In this document: piece after piece, positions 44,660 through 55,640 of the stretch
Layout: each line of letters begins with the position of its first letter
Position numbering within the stretch: position 1 is the stretch's first letter
Source of the DNA: Eutreptiella sp. 'Long Island Sound 2002'
Taxonomy: Eukaryota; Euglenozoa; Euglenophyceae; Eutreptiales; Eutreptiaceae
Direction of reading: 5' to 3'
DNA: 64,000 nt
NCBI GenBank assembly: GCA_964036045.1
Contig: OZ038381.1
Span: 111,774,922 to 111,838,921, forward strand
Made by a program: the position numbers and the translations under genes
The notes under the pieces: model-generated
What the model was told of the DNA's origin: nothing
Seen by the model: only the letters and a program-made list of their open reading frames with translations
Databases searched by the model: none

Positions 44660-45464
44660 TGGGCGACGATTCCACCACAGTGGGGTTCTGCCTAGTCCCC
44701 GACAGGGCTTGCTGGATCAGGGCCACGGCCTCTCGAGCCGGACCCAGATGGCCATGGGGATCAGGCGTGAGCGCGAGGACTCGACGGTTTTCAGCGTCGA
44801 GTTGGTCAACAATGGGGCTGATGGGCCCTGCCGCAAACAGGTTTTTTCTGACCTGAGGCTCTGGCAACCCCCCCAGCGACAGAGGAGTGCCAGAATCGAC
44901 CACGATAGGCCCCATTGGCGAAGCCATCGTACCCCAGTCGGCAGCGCGTGAGGGCGCAGCGTTCGTACGCTCGATCGGCCCAGTAGATAGGTCGATTACT
45001 GCCCGATTCTTGGCGCTAGTAACGGTTCCTGAGCCCATAATAGGCGATTGTGGTCCTCTTATCGCTCCCTGAGGGTGGCCGTCTATTTCCCCCCCAACCA
45101 TCCCAGGTACACCAGCTGGATTTCGAGGATGGGGGGCCCCGATGGGAACATTCGGGGATTTCGGAAACTTAGGATTTGTAGCCACTTGGGGCTTGGCCCG
45201 TTTTTGCGGCCCCTGCCCGGTCGATGGGGTCAGGGCCGAGGAGGTCCTGAGAGTGGGGACCTGGACACCCTCAGCTATCCCTCCCGGGGAAGAGATTTTA
45301 ATTTGAATTTGGTCCACGATGTCTTGGACCGATCGCTTTCCGCGATGCCAAACGCCCAACAGAGACGAAACATTTTCGCCTCTGCTACCATGAAACCAGA
45401 CCGGGTGGTCAGGAGCAGAGGTCGCAGTGGCATGGGCAGCAACATTGCTTGGCACCGAAGACAT
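44660..45464 (-). CDS. Element B gag, N-terminal part (starts inside the LTR)
   Basis: Open from the ATG at 45462-45464, which lies inside the 5' LTR, through the primer site and on to the solo LTR junction at 44660. No other Met occurs in this frame for about 100 residues, so initiation inside the LTR is the simplest reading. The sequence is Pro/Gly-rich with basic patches and a clean SGTRQNPTVVESSPTP motif at its end, the same repeat found at 40335-41688. No zinc or capsid motif is in this part. Initiation upstream by another codon cannot be excluded. Confidence 0.6.
45378..45390 (-). promoter_or_regulatory. Element B primer-binding site
   Basis: On the minus strand TGGTAGCAGAGGC starts right after the LTR end (GGTTTCA). 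The first 12 bases are complementary to the CCUCUGCUACCA 3' end known for animal-type initiator methionine tRNA, the commonest gypsy primer. It fixes the strand and the LTR end. Confidence 0.75.
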
Positions 45465-45731
45465 AACGATAGTGTTGACTGAATAGTATCCTGCAAACAG
45501 ATATGGTACACATAGCCAATGAAATACCTGATATGCACATATGAGAAATCCACCCTATCATCCACTAATTGAATAACTACTAAACATCCAAGATTGCCTT
45601 ATCTATCCCACATCCTATGTTCCTAACAAGGAAATGGAATATGATATACCCTATCCCACATATATCCCATATATAGGGCCAAATAATGCTCCCTTAGGAG
45701 TAAAATGCCAGGGTAGGGTTGTGAACTGCCA
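45391..45731 (-). repeat. Element B 5' LTR
   Basis: Minus-strand reading TGGCAGTTCACAACCC to CTGGTTTCA. It is paired with 29703-30045. TATATA sequence at about 45660-45680 sits 50-70 bp into the LTR and is a candidate promoter. The gag ATG lies about 267 bp in. Confidence 0.85.
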
Positions 45732-48214
45732 GGAGTGCTGGACCTTCTGGTTCGGCACAAACTCACGGACAGCAGTGACAGGGCCACCATTGCGGTAAGC
45801 GAGGTGGTCTTCGCTGGCCACGTAGTTGGGAACGGGCAGCGGAAGCCCATACCTGGCAAGGTGGCTGCGATTGAGCACTGGGAAAAGCCCAAAACGGTCT
45901 CTGAGCTACGGGCGTACTTGGGGTTCTGCAATTACTACTCGGGGTATATCAAGATGTATGCCGAGTATGCAGCCCCCATGACGACCATGCTCAAGGGCAA
46001 CCGAGAGGAGACCAAGAAGGGGTCCAAGAAGGCTCTGGTCTGGGATGCTGATTCCGACCGTGCCTTTGAGGGGATGAAGCAGGCGCTGCTATCTGCAGTG
46101 GGTCTGCACCTCGTGGATCCCGACCGAGGGTTCGTCCTGCGCACCCACGCTTCAGACTACGCCGTTGGCGCTGTGTTGAAACAAGTGCTTGACGATGGGA
46201 GGCACGTACCCGTGGCCTTCTGGAGCCGAGTCCTGGCGGAAGGCCAGACACGGACATGGACGCCCCGAGAAAAGGAGGCGTATGCCATCGTTATGGCTCT
46301 CAGGAAATGGGCTGGGTACATAGCCCTCCATCCCGTCATCGTCTGCACCAACCATCAGAGTCTGCAGTCGTGGCACAAGGAGCACGTGGACACCCTCTCT
46401 GGTCCCGCCTCACGACGGGCAAGATGGCATGAGACCTTGGCCAAGTTCGACGTCACGGTTGTAAATGTTCCTGGCAAGGACAACACCGTGGCGGACTGTC
46501 TCAGTAGTTCGGCCTATCCTGCCAGGAAGGGCATGACAGATGTGTCTGCCCATGGCGATGAGGCTGAGACCGCTGAGGCCAAGAAGATCATTGAAATGAT
46601 GAAGCGCCTGATGGAGGAGGAGGGTGTTAAATGCTTCGTCGTCATGGCTGCGGATGCGCCCCTCGGAACGAGGATGGGCAGAGCGGTCAGAGTACTCGCC
46701 CCTGATGGAGCTGAGTCCGACAAGCACCTCTTCCCAGAGTCTTGCCTCCAGGACGACTGGACCGACGACTACGCTAAGTCTGAGGCCTTTGCGGCCGAGT
46801 ATAGGGCTGTGACCGACCCCGATGACGGGCAGAAGTGGCCAAAGGGGCTGACTGAGGAAGATGACAAGTCCTACCGGAACGGTAAGCTGCTAGTACCAGA
46901 GTCCCGAGTGCTCGAGCTATGTGAATCTTGGCACCACCACATGCTGCACCCAGGGGTCAAGAAGCAAGCCCTTGACATGCAGCGCCGGTTTGAGATCGAC
47001 CAGATCGGTCTCTACACCGCCATCAAGAAGGTCAGGAAGGGTTGCTCGGTCTGTCAGGCCTGCAATCCTGATAACCAGAACGTCAAGGGGGAAGCCCAAT
47101 GGACTCCGGTGCCTGACCAGCCCATGGAGAGCGTAGCCATGGACGTCTTCTCCATGCCCGAAGTGCACATTGGCAAGGCGACCTTTGACTGTGTGGTTCT
47201 TTGTGTGGATCGCCACAGTGGCTACGTAGTAGCCGTTCCGGCACGCAAAAAGGGGTTGCTTGCCAAGGAAGTGGCGGTCATGATGATTCGTCATTGGCTG
47301 ACCGTCTTTGACATCCCCCGCACCATTTGCAGTGACAAAGGGCCCGGGTTTACTGGTGGCTGGTTCAAGGCTATGTGTTCCCTCATGGGAATACGTCATG
47401 CCAAGAGCGTCGCCTATCTCAGCCGGTCTAACGACCGGGCTGAAGTGGCTGGACGGCAGCTGTTCGAGAAGCTGCGCAAGATTCACATCACCAATCCAAG
47501 TCGGAACTGGTTTGAGGAGATGTGGCCCGTTCTGAAGGCCAATCATGACACCCCCACTCCGGGTGGTTTGTCCCCTCACCAGATTCTTTTCGGCAGGGAC
47601 CCCCTTGGTCGGGGACTTCCCTTGTCTGGTGATGGCATGGCTATGGATGCCAAGGAACTCTTCGCGCGGCAGGAGGCAACGGCGCGGGACAATCTGCCAG
47701 CAGCTCGAGAAGGAGCATGCTGAGCGTCAGAAATCCGGCCCGAGCTCGACAGCGCAAAAGTTCAGGGTGGGAGACCCAGTGTGGGTGATCAGATCCCGCC
47801 CTATGGGCACCCACCGCACCAAAACCTGGTTCACACCCGGAGACGTGGTCTGCAAGATTGGTGAGGACAACCTACCGCATCAAGGTGGGTCACGGACACG
47901 ACCTCCGTGGCCAGCATGTGTCCCTGAGCTATGCCGCACATGAGGCTGATTCGGATGACGACTATGCTGAGCAGGACGACTATACCGTCGAGAAGATCCT
48001 GGCTCAGCGTCCGAACGCCTCGGCACCCGGAGGCCTGGAGTTCAAGGTTCCTTGGCGAGGCTATGGGCCGTCCCACGACACCTGGGAACCCGTCTCCTCG
48101 TTCGTGCCGCGGATTATTACCCCCTTCATGGAGTACATCTGCAAGCACAAGACGAAGATCCATATCTCGGACTTGGCAGCACTCACCCGGGTGATTGCAG
48201 CCAGGGGCGCCTGA
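45732..48214 (+). pseudogene. Element A pol, second half: RT thumb, RNase H, integrase, chromodomain
   Basis: It continues the RT broken at 29702: VLDLLVRHKLTD, VVFAGHVVGNGQRKPIPG and the connection ELRAYLGFCNYYSGYIKMYA. RNase H has RGFVLRTHASDYAVGAVL, TPREKEAYAIVMAL and VCTNHQSLQSW. The integrase zinc domain is ESWHHHMLHPGVKKQAL with CSVCQAC. The core triad looks intact: Asp in SVAMDVFSMPEVH, Asp in TICSDKGPGFTGG and Glu in SNDRAEVAGRQLF. The first frame ends at 47723. After two frame changes (near 47700 and 47870), the C-terminal domain has FRVGDPVWVIRSRP, and a chromodomain has DYTVEKILAQRPN and FKVPWRGYGPSHDTWEPVS (48000-48110). It ends at TGA 48212-48214. Relative to element B about two codons are missing at the junction. 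Confidence 0.8.
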
Positions 48215-49333
48215 TCATCGCCCTGAGCTCTCCCCTGATGCATTTGAGCACTTGTGTGGTCGACGGACCGTCCCTCACTTGCTTGCTCTCTTCCATCTTC
48301 CGGTGACCTGCCATCAGAGTGGCCATATACCCCCCCCTGCTGAATCCAGAGGAGGATCGCCCCTCTCTTAAATTCGTCACTCTCCGCCTGCTGAATCCTT
48401 GGGAAACCAGGCAGGGCGACTGACCTTCATATTTTCTGAGCTCTTAGGGCCTTGAAGCCCGTACGACGTTGCGCAACGGATGCCGCTGTCATCGGAATTG
48501 CGATTTACTTTGGTGTGTGGTCTGGTCACATGGCACTTGCGGGATCCAGACCAGTCTACGTGTGTCTGCAGATTGTATATGACCTGAACTCAGGCGCTTT
48601 CCTGTCCACCCTCCTGCATATGCCTTATCCTAACCGGGGCGTGGTTCGGCGCTCTGTCCAGAGTGTGCTTACACGCCTATTACCAAGCTTATTGCTTCTA
48701 TTTCTGTTCCCCAGGATATGTGCATCTGTATGTTGCGTAGTGTCAGCCCATCAGCGCCTATGGACTGTTTTTCCCCCCCGAGGGGATGCGAATCGAAAAC
48801 GCAGGCGCCTTGAGTCGCCGTCTACATGCTTTTACATAAGGTCCAGCCTGGACCAGTACCTAAGTACAGATTCTTCTGTTTGAGTGCCTGTGATACAGTG
48901 TGCCCTAGTGGCTGTGATGTGCTGAGATCCTGATGGCGCCAGGCGGGAAGCCCAGTTGCCTGACTACACTCCCAGCGGTCCGCCACTGTCAGTCCCAGTG
49001 TGAGCCTACCGACTCGCAGACGCACTTGCAGTCGGGTGGCGACCTCCGGTGTCCTGACCTCGGTGAGTCTGCCTGGGAAACTGGTGGTTTGAGGAGTCGA
49101 CGCCTCCGCCCAGACTGCATGGGGACTCCCCCATGCATGGCCTTCGTGGTTATGGGGCGAGGGAAAAGACGGCCTTGATGCCCGATCCCTTAAGGAGGAG
49201 CTCGTTCGGCTGTACCACTCTGGACTCGCGTCGTGGATATGGACATGGTGCACCCAAGGAAGGACCCGTGGGAACTCTCCCCCAGCCTGCGGCCTTGGGA
49301 AGCCTGGGGTAGCCTAATGGATCTTTGTGGTCG
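48215..49333 (+). other. Element A 3' non-coding region
   Basis: No gene seen. The polypurine tract that should precede the 3' LTR was not recognised; TGGGGTAGCC and CTTGGGAAGCCTGGGG near 49295-49315 are weak candidates. The first 162 bp of the LTR are missing, so the original LTR boundary may have been deleted. Confidence 0.4.
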
Positions 49334-51173
49334 CTAACCAATAAATCGATGTAGAATTACCGTAATTTTATTGTCTTGATCGATTTTCGGTCAGAAATCG
49401 GTGAAATACCCGGTTTCTACCGCGATTTCTAATTGTCGTGAAATCGCCGCCTGATGTCGCCTGTTCGCGCGCCTTCGTCGCTTCTCGGTGGCGAGCTTTG
49501 TGATGAACTTTTCTCGAGTACCTGTGAGGTTCTGAGGGAACTTAAGGGCTGAATCTAGAGGGTATTTAATGTACTTTCATCTGGTGTGTTCACCAGAATT
49601 TTTCGCTGTTGCGTCTTCGAGAAAATCAACGCGCAAAGCTTTCCGTCGATCGTGCGAACTCATGGTTCTCAAGGACCATGAGTTCGGACGGAACCTTACA
49701 TCCCCCCCCTATACCTTTCATCCATGCCCCTTTCACGTGGGCATATCCTTTTGTATAGGGAAGCGGGCAATGGTGGTGTTTTAGGCAGCCTATGGGTCTC
49801 GCAAACCGAAGTCGTTTGCGTGCGCAAACGCTAACTTTGTGGCCTTGTGAGCATGAACGTTAAGAACCGAACACAATGCTCAAAAGACCAAGAGCCCTAG
49901 GCCATTTTCGTTTCTTCGAGCTAACTCAACGATGGCTCCACGCAATTCAATGCGTACCAAAACTCTATCTTCGAAAGAGGGCAAATTTTGGTCGAAAATC
50001 AGGCCAAAATGGCCAAACCCCCGAGGCTCGTACTCAAGGCCTATGGGGAGTTGAGCCTCGAATCAAGGCAATATGTAAAATAAAGACCAAGAAGAACATG
50101 GTGGACGGCTTGGTTGATTTTTACAACCTTGTCTTCTCTTTTATATAATTTTCTCCTTGTGAGCACGCGTGCCATACTGCCTCTTTGCACACGCGCTCAT
50201 ATGCAAGCACTAATGACACAAGTGGGCGGAGACAATGTAACCATAGTGTGCATATTTGAAAGCACCTACCATGGGCCTACTCCAAAAGTGTTTACTCATA
50301 TTTTTGCTCCTCGAGGTCCCAAAGATATGTACATGCCAATATCGCCAATATATGCACTTTTTCCCATAAATAGTGTGCTTCAAGAATTGAGGTGTTAAAA
50401 ATGTTTCCATTATGCTTTGAACCTCAACCCTTGTTGCAAAAGGGAGGCAAAGCTTCGGTTTGCATCTATGCAAAACCCCGAGGCTCCTTTCTCTTGTGAT
50501 ACGGAGATACAATATTTGGAGGGACCATTTTTGGGTGAAATTTGGCCGTTTTGCCCGAAATGGCCACAAACCCCATCTCCCCCTGATTTCGCCCCCGAGG
50601 TTGCGTGCGCCACCTGACCAAGGGTAAGGGCAATTCAGAGAGGGCACATAAACCCGCATCGAATGGGGTGTTTCCCCATGTGGCCTCTCCTCTCGATGGG
50701 AGAGTTGTGAGTCACCCAATTTGGGGTATGTTGCCATTCTGCCCCATTTGTGTGTCATTTTCCATTCAATGGGGAGAATAGTTAGAGGCGACCATGAGGG
50801 TTAGCAAGTGGCATATATTGGGACCTAAGTCCCATGTGTCTATAGCATCTTTGGTTGAAAGAATCCTCGCCGTGGCCATGGAGATATGGAATCATGAGTG
50901 TGGGCCACTTTGGCGATATTTCGCTGTTTTTGCCATTGTATGCCATATTGGAATTACCATATCTCCATGGGGCACGAAATCTAGGCAGGAAGAAGTGGCG
51001 AATATTGTAGCATATGACCAAGGGTTGAACGCCATTGAGTTTTGTATTTGCTCCTCTGGCTCATCCGGAGTTTTTCAACTTTTGGTGCGATCCATGATCC
51101 CCCCGTTTGCACCGCATGCTGCTTTCAGCCCCATCCGCGTGTTCATCCCGTTGGTGAACAGTAAGCAGCCAGC
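49334..51173 (+). repeat. Element A 3' LTR, truncated at both ends
   Basis: It matches 5' LTR positions 19966-21808. It lacks the first 162 bp (junction at CTAACCAATAAATCG) and the last 788 bp. The right end CAGCCAGC runs straight into D1 integrase sequence (TGGCAGG from 51174). Confidence 0.75.
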
Positions 51174-52196
51174 TGGCAGGTCGCGGTAGGCGATTCCATC
51201 GGCTCAGCTCACGGTCACGGATATGTCTCAGGTTAGTCCCAGCATGGTTAGCCATAGACTGCTTGTGTTCCAGCCAATCCGCAACAGGGCTCTTGAAGTC
51301 CTCAGGGAAGGGGTTTTGAAGAACCAAGCAGGTCGTCCTCCGTGGAACAGCTCGTGGGGGGTGACACCCGTAGAGGAGCTCCTCTGAGAGTTCATGGTCA
51401 GCACTGCCCCCAGCACTAGGCGTACCCAGTCTTTGGTACGTTCTTGCCTCATCAGGACTCTCAGGTTCTGTTCCACCACACGGTTTTGTCTCTCACAAAG
51501 AGGATTAGACGTGTGGGTATAGAGCACACCTGTGGTTACTTCAAAGTTGAGGGTATTCAGCACTCGTTTGTACCATACAGTGTCACTGCGAATGCGTACA
51601 TCCTCATCAGAGTGCAGCTGCTTACGTGCTCCATAGGGTTCAAACCATTGTTCGGCCTGGCTAGCCATCAGCAGGCGCCGTTCAGTGCAAAAAAAAAGGG
51701 TTGGAACCATTGTTGGACCAACATTTTCACAGTCTGCTCACCTGTGATTTTCCTATTGCAAGGGAACACACGGGTGAAGTGAGACAGGCCGCAGGTGACC
51801 ACTAGGCAACTATCATAGCCGCCGAAGTGAGGTAGGCCGTGGATGAAATCCACGTAGAGAAGAGAGTCTGTACAATAGGGTATGGGTAAGCTGGAAATCA
51901 GTCCCCTATCCCTACTGTCGCTCTGCTTGCTGACATCACAGCCACAAGCATCCACAATGGTCTGCATACGGGACCTCAGTTCCACTGGTGCCCGTCAATG
52001 ACACGGGGTTCGAGACCAGTGCTGAGGTTCTGGAGAATTTCTTTATACTCTGACTGATAGTCAGTTAGGGTCAATCCCTCGAGCATTCCAGCAGTCCGCA
52101 TGAACAGGTCAAGCTGGACATCCATACGCTGGAAACTCTTTGGTGAGTGCCTCAGAGCTCTCAGCAATAAGCGCATCGAAGTTGTTGCGCGATATA
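51174..52196 (-). pseudogene. D1 integrase fragment, duplicated copy
   Basis: Minus-strand gypsy integrase core: YVDFIHGLPHFGGYDSCLVV (first Asp), WFEPYGARKQLHSDEDV (second Asp, as HSDED) and NPLCERQNRVVEQNLRVLM (Glu). It ends at its 3' side (51174) exactly at the LTR, where the coding sense would continue into 19803. A frame change near 51310 is unique to this copy compared with 54065-55087. At 52196 it abuts LTR copy 3, not the rest of pol, so it is a duplicate left by a tandem duplication. Confidence 0.75.
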
Positions 52197-54064
52197 TGAC
52201 ACCGGCTATCCCTGTTCTCTAACCCGCGAAATCTGGAATCCAATTTCTAACCAATAAATCGATGTAGAATTACCGTAACTTTCTTGTCTTGATCGATTTT
52301 CGGTCAGAAATCGGTGAAATACCCGATTTCTACCGCGATTTCTAATTGTCGTGAAATCGCCGCCTGATGTCGCCTGTTCGCGAGCCTTCGTCGCTTCTCC
52401 GTGGCGAGTTTTGTGATGAACTTTCCTCGAGTACCTGTGAGGTTCTAAGAGAACTTAAGGGCTGAATCTAGAGGGTATTTAATGTACTTTCATCTGGTGT
52501 GTTCACCAGAATTTTTCGCCGTTGCTTCTCCGAGAAAATCAACGCGCAAGGCTTTCTGTCGATCGTGCGAACTCATGGTTCTCAAGGACCATGAGTTCGG
52601 ACGGAACCTTACATCTCCCCCCTATACCTTTCATCCATGCCCCTTTCACGTGGGCATATCCTTTTGTATAGGGAAGCGGGCAATGGTGGTGTTTTACGCA
52701 GCCTATGGGTCTCGCAAACCCAAGTCGTTTGCGTGCGCAAACGCTCACTTTGTGGCCTTGTGAGCATGAACGTTAAGAACCGAACACAATGCTCAGAAGA
52801 CCGTTTTTTGAGTCAACTCAACGATGCCTCCACGCATTTCAATGCGTACCAAAACTCTATCTTCGAAAGAGGGCAAATTTTGGTCGAAGATTAGGCCAAA
52901 ATGGCCAAACCCCCGAGGCTCGTACTCAGAGTCTATGGTGAGTCGAGCCTCGAATCAAAGCAATATGTAAAGTAGAGACCAAGAAGAACATGGTGGACGG
53001 CTTGGTTGATTTTTACAACCTTGTCTTCTATTTTATATAATTTCGCCTTGTCAGCACGCGTGCCATACTGCCTCTTTGCACACGCGCTCATATGCAAGGA
53101 CTAATGACACCAGTGGGCGGAGACAATGTAACCATAGTGTGCATATTTGAAAGCACCTACCATGGGCCTACTCCAAAAGTGTTTACTCATATTTTTGCTC
53201 CTCAAGGTCCCAAAGATATGTACATGCCAATATCGCCGATATATGCACTTTTTCCCATAAATAGTGTGCTTCAAGGATTGAGGTGTTAAAAATGTTTTCA
53301 TTATGCTTTGAACCTCAACCCTTGTTGCAAAAGGGAAGCAAAGCTTCGGTTTGCATCCATGCAAAACCCCGAGGCTCCTTTCTCTTGTGATACGGAGATA
53401 CGATATCTGGAGGGACCATTTTTGGGTGAATTTTGGCCGTTTTGCCCGGAATGGCCACAAACCCCATCTCCCCCTGATTTCGCCCCCGAGGTTGCGTGCG
53501 CCACTTGACCAAGGGTAAGGGCAATTCGGAGACGGCACATAAACCCGCATTGAATGGGATGTTTCCCCATGTGGCCTCTCCTCTCGATGGGAGAGTTGTG
53601 AGTCACCCAATTTGGGGTATGTTGCCATTCTGCCCCATTTGTGTGTCATTTTCCCTTCAATGGGGAAAATAGCTAGAGGCGACCATGAAGGTTGGCAAGT
53701 GGCATATATTGGGACCTAAGTCCCATGTGTCGATAGCATCTTTGGTTGAAAGAATCCTCGCCGTGGCCATGGAGATATGGAATCATGAGTGTGGGCCATT
53801 TTGGCCATATTTCGCTGTTTTTGCCATTGTATGCGATATTGGAATTACCATATCTCCATGGGGCACGGGATCTAGCCACAAAGAAGTGGCGAATAATGTA
53901 GCATATGACCAAGGGTTGAACGCCATTGAGTTTCGTATTTGCTCCTCTGGCTCATCCGGAGTTTTTCAACTTTTGGTGCGATCCATGATCCCCCCGTCTG
54001 CACCGCATGCTGCTTTCTGCCCCATCCGCGTGTTCATCCCGTTGGTGAACAGTAAGCAGCCAGC
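52197..54064 (+). repeat. Element A LTR body, third copy
   Basis: It begins TGACACCGGCTATCCCTG (equivalent to 19916) and ends CAGTAAGCAGCCAGC. It has a short internal deletion near 52800 relative to the other copies. With 54065-55087 it forms the second unit of a roughly 2.9-kb tandem duplication. Confidence 0.75.
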
Positions 54065-55104
54065 TGGCAGGTCGCGGTAGGCGATTCTACCGGCTCAGCT
54101 CACGGTCACGGATATGTCTCAGGTTAGTCCCAGCATGGTTAGCCATAGACTGCTTGTGTTCCAGCCAATCTGCAACAGGGCTCTTGAAGTCCTCAGGGAA
54201 GGGGGTTTTGAAGAACCAAGCAGGTCGTCCTCCGTGGAACAGCTCGTGGGGGGTGACACCCGTAGAGGAGCTCCTCTGAGAGTTCATGGTCAGCACTGCC
54301 CCCAGCACTAGGCGTACCCAGTCTTTGGTACGTTCTTGCCTCATCAGGACTCTCAGGTTCTGTTCCACCACACGGTTTTGTCTCTCACAAAGAGGATTAG
54401 ACGTGTGGGTATAGAGCACACCTGTGGTTACCTCAAAGATGAGGGTATTCAGCACTTGTTTGTACCATACAGTGTCACTGCGAATGAGTACATCCTCATC
54501 AGAGTGCAGCTGCTTAGGTGCTCCATAGGGTTCGAACCATTGTTCGGCCTGGCCAGCCATCAGCAGGCGCCGTTCAGTGCAAAAAGAAAGGGTTCGAACC
54601 ATTGTTGGACCAACATTTTCACAGTCTGCTCACCTGTGATTTTCCTATTGCAAGGGAACACACGGGTGAAGTGAGACAGGCCGCAGGTGACCACTAGGCA
54701 ACTATCATAGCCGCCGAAGTGAGGTAGGCCGTGGATGAAATCCACGTAGAGAGGAGAGTCTGTACAATAGGGTATGGGTAAGCTGGAAATCAGTCCCCTA
54801 TCCCTACTGTCGCTCTGCTTGCTGACATGACAGCCACAAGCATCCACAATGGTCTGCATACGGGACCTCAGTTCCACTGGTGCCCGTCAATGACACGGGG
54901 TTCGAGACCAGTGCTGGGGTTCTGGAGAATTTCTTTATACTCTGACTGATAGTCAGTTAGGGTCCATCCCTCGAGCATTCCAGCAGTCCGCATGAACAGG
55001 TCAAGCTGGACATCCATACCCTGGAAACTCTTTGGTGACTGCCTCAGAGCTCTCACCAATAAGCGCATCGAAGTTGTTGCGCGATATATAGTCAGACAGT
55101 TCAT
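54065..55104 (-). pseudogene. D1 integrase core
   Basis: Better-preserved copy of the integrase: RSRMQTIVDACGCHVSKQSD (last two zinc-domain Cys), YVDFIHGLPHFGGYDSCLVV, QLHSDEDVLIRSDTVWYKQV, NPLCERQNRVVEQNLRVLMR and WLEHKQSMANHAGTNLRHIR. All three core acidic residues are visible. Integrase joins cDNA ends to the chromosome. The amino end (about 54870-55104) is degraded; the H-H part of the zinc domain is not recognisable. The carboxyl end is cut by LTR copy 3 at 54064, and its missing end is at 19255-19803. It continues rightwards into RNase H and RT of the same element. Confidence 0.78.
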
Positions 55105-55640
55105 TTTTTCTACCAGGGATATGATGGACTGTCAACCTGAACTAGCTCAGGTAAGTCCACCACCGCTTTAGTTTTGCTTTCCCCTGGTCGTGGGCCCTTC
55201 TGAAAAGACTTCACCAGTTCCTGGTCACAGAGCCAGACAATAGGATTAGATCCCAATAGTCGGGACTGTGATGAGAGCACCAACATACCGGCCCGCAGTT
55301 CCTGGTCGTAGGTGCTCTATTTAGAAAGCGCTTGGTTCCATTTGCAGTTCCAGTGTCCCGGTGGCACAAGCCGCCACTCACTGGTAGGATAGTCATGCTT
55401 CAAGGAGCCATCACGGTTCAGTACGCTGGTACGATAATGGCAGTGGGTTAGTTCAGCTGGGTTAAGATCTTGCCATTGGTAAATCATTCCAACCCCCCCC
55501 TACATCACTGGCGTCAGTGATCAGGACTATCTCGCCCTTAGGGCGGGGTACTCCTAGGCAGTTGGAGGAGGCAATTTTCTTCTTCAACTCCTGGAAAGAA
55601 TCCTACTCCCTGGCGGTCCACCTCCAGCGAGTAGTTTATT
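55105..55640 (-). pseudogene. D1 RNase H domain, degraded
   Basis: It is recognisable only by stitching frames. GEIVLITDASDVGGGWNDLP (about 55480-55560) is the first strand with catalytic Asp. KWNQALSKxSTYDQELRAG (about 55310-55360) matches the conserved STYDKELLA-type helix with its Glu. IVWLCDQELVKSFQKG (about 55200-55260) matches the TDHxxL strand, with Cys-Asp-Gln in place of TDH. Stops and shifts break the frame several times. It lies between RT (right) and integrase (left), as expected. Confidence 0.6.

Larger units (their letters stand above)
29703..45731 (-). mobile_element. Gypsy element B (chromovirus type), inserted in the RT gene of A
   Basis: Minus-strand element bounded by LTRs at 45391-45731 (5') and 29703-30045 (3'). 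In its own sense: 5' LTR, primer site, gag N-terminus, solo LTR insertion, gag remainder, PR-Dam-like-RT-RNase H, integrase, chromodomain, 2.7-kb or longer non-coding region, polypurine tract, 3' LTR. About 16.0 kb in total, of which 2.97 kb is the solo LTR. Only 4 substitutions separate the LTRs, so it inserted more recently than A. Confidence 0.85.
19804..51173 (+). mobile_element. Gypsy element A (chromovirus type), split by element B
   Basis: Plus-strand Ty3/gypsy element inserted in the integrase gene of D1. Layout: 5' LTR (19804-22596), gag (about 22975-27261), PR, Dam-like domain and RT (27605-29702), then element B (29703-45731), then RT thumb, RNase H, integrase and chromodomain (45732-48214), non-coding (48215-49333) and a truncated 3' LTR (49334-51173). 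The two LTR copies differ at roughly 5 percent of positions over the 175-bp stretch I compared by eye. Confidence 0.75.
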
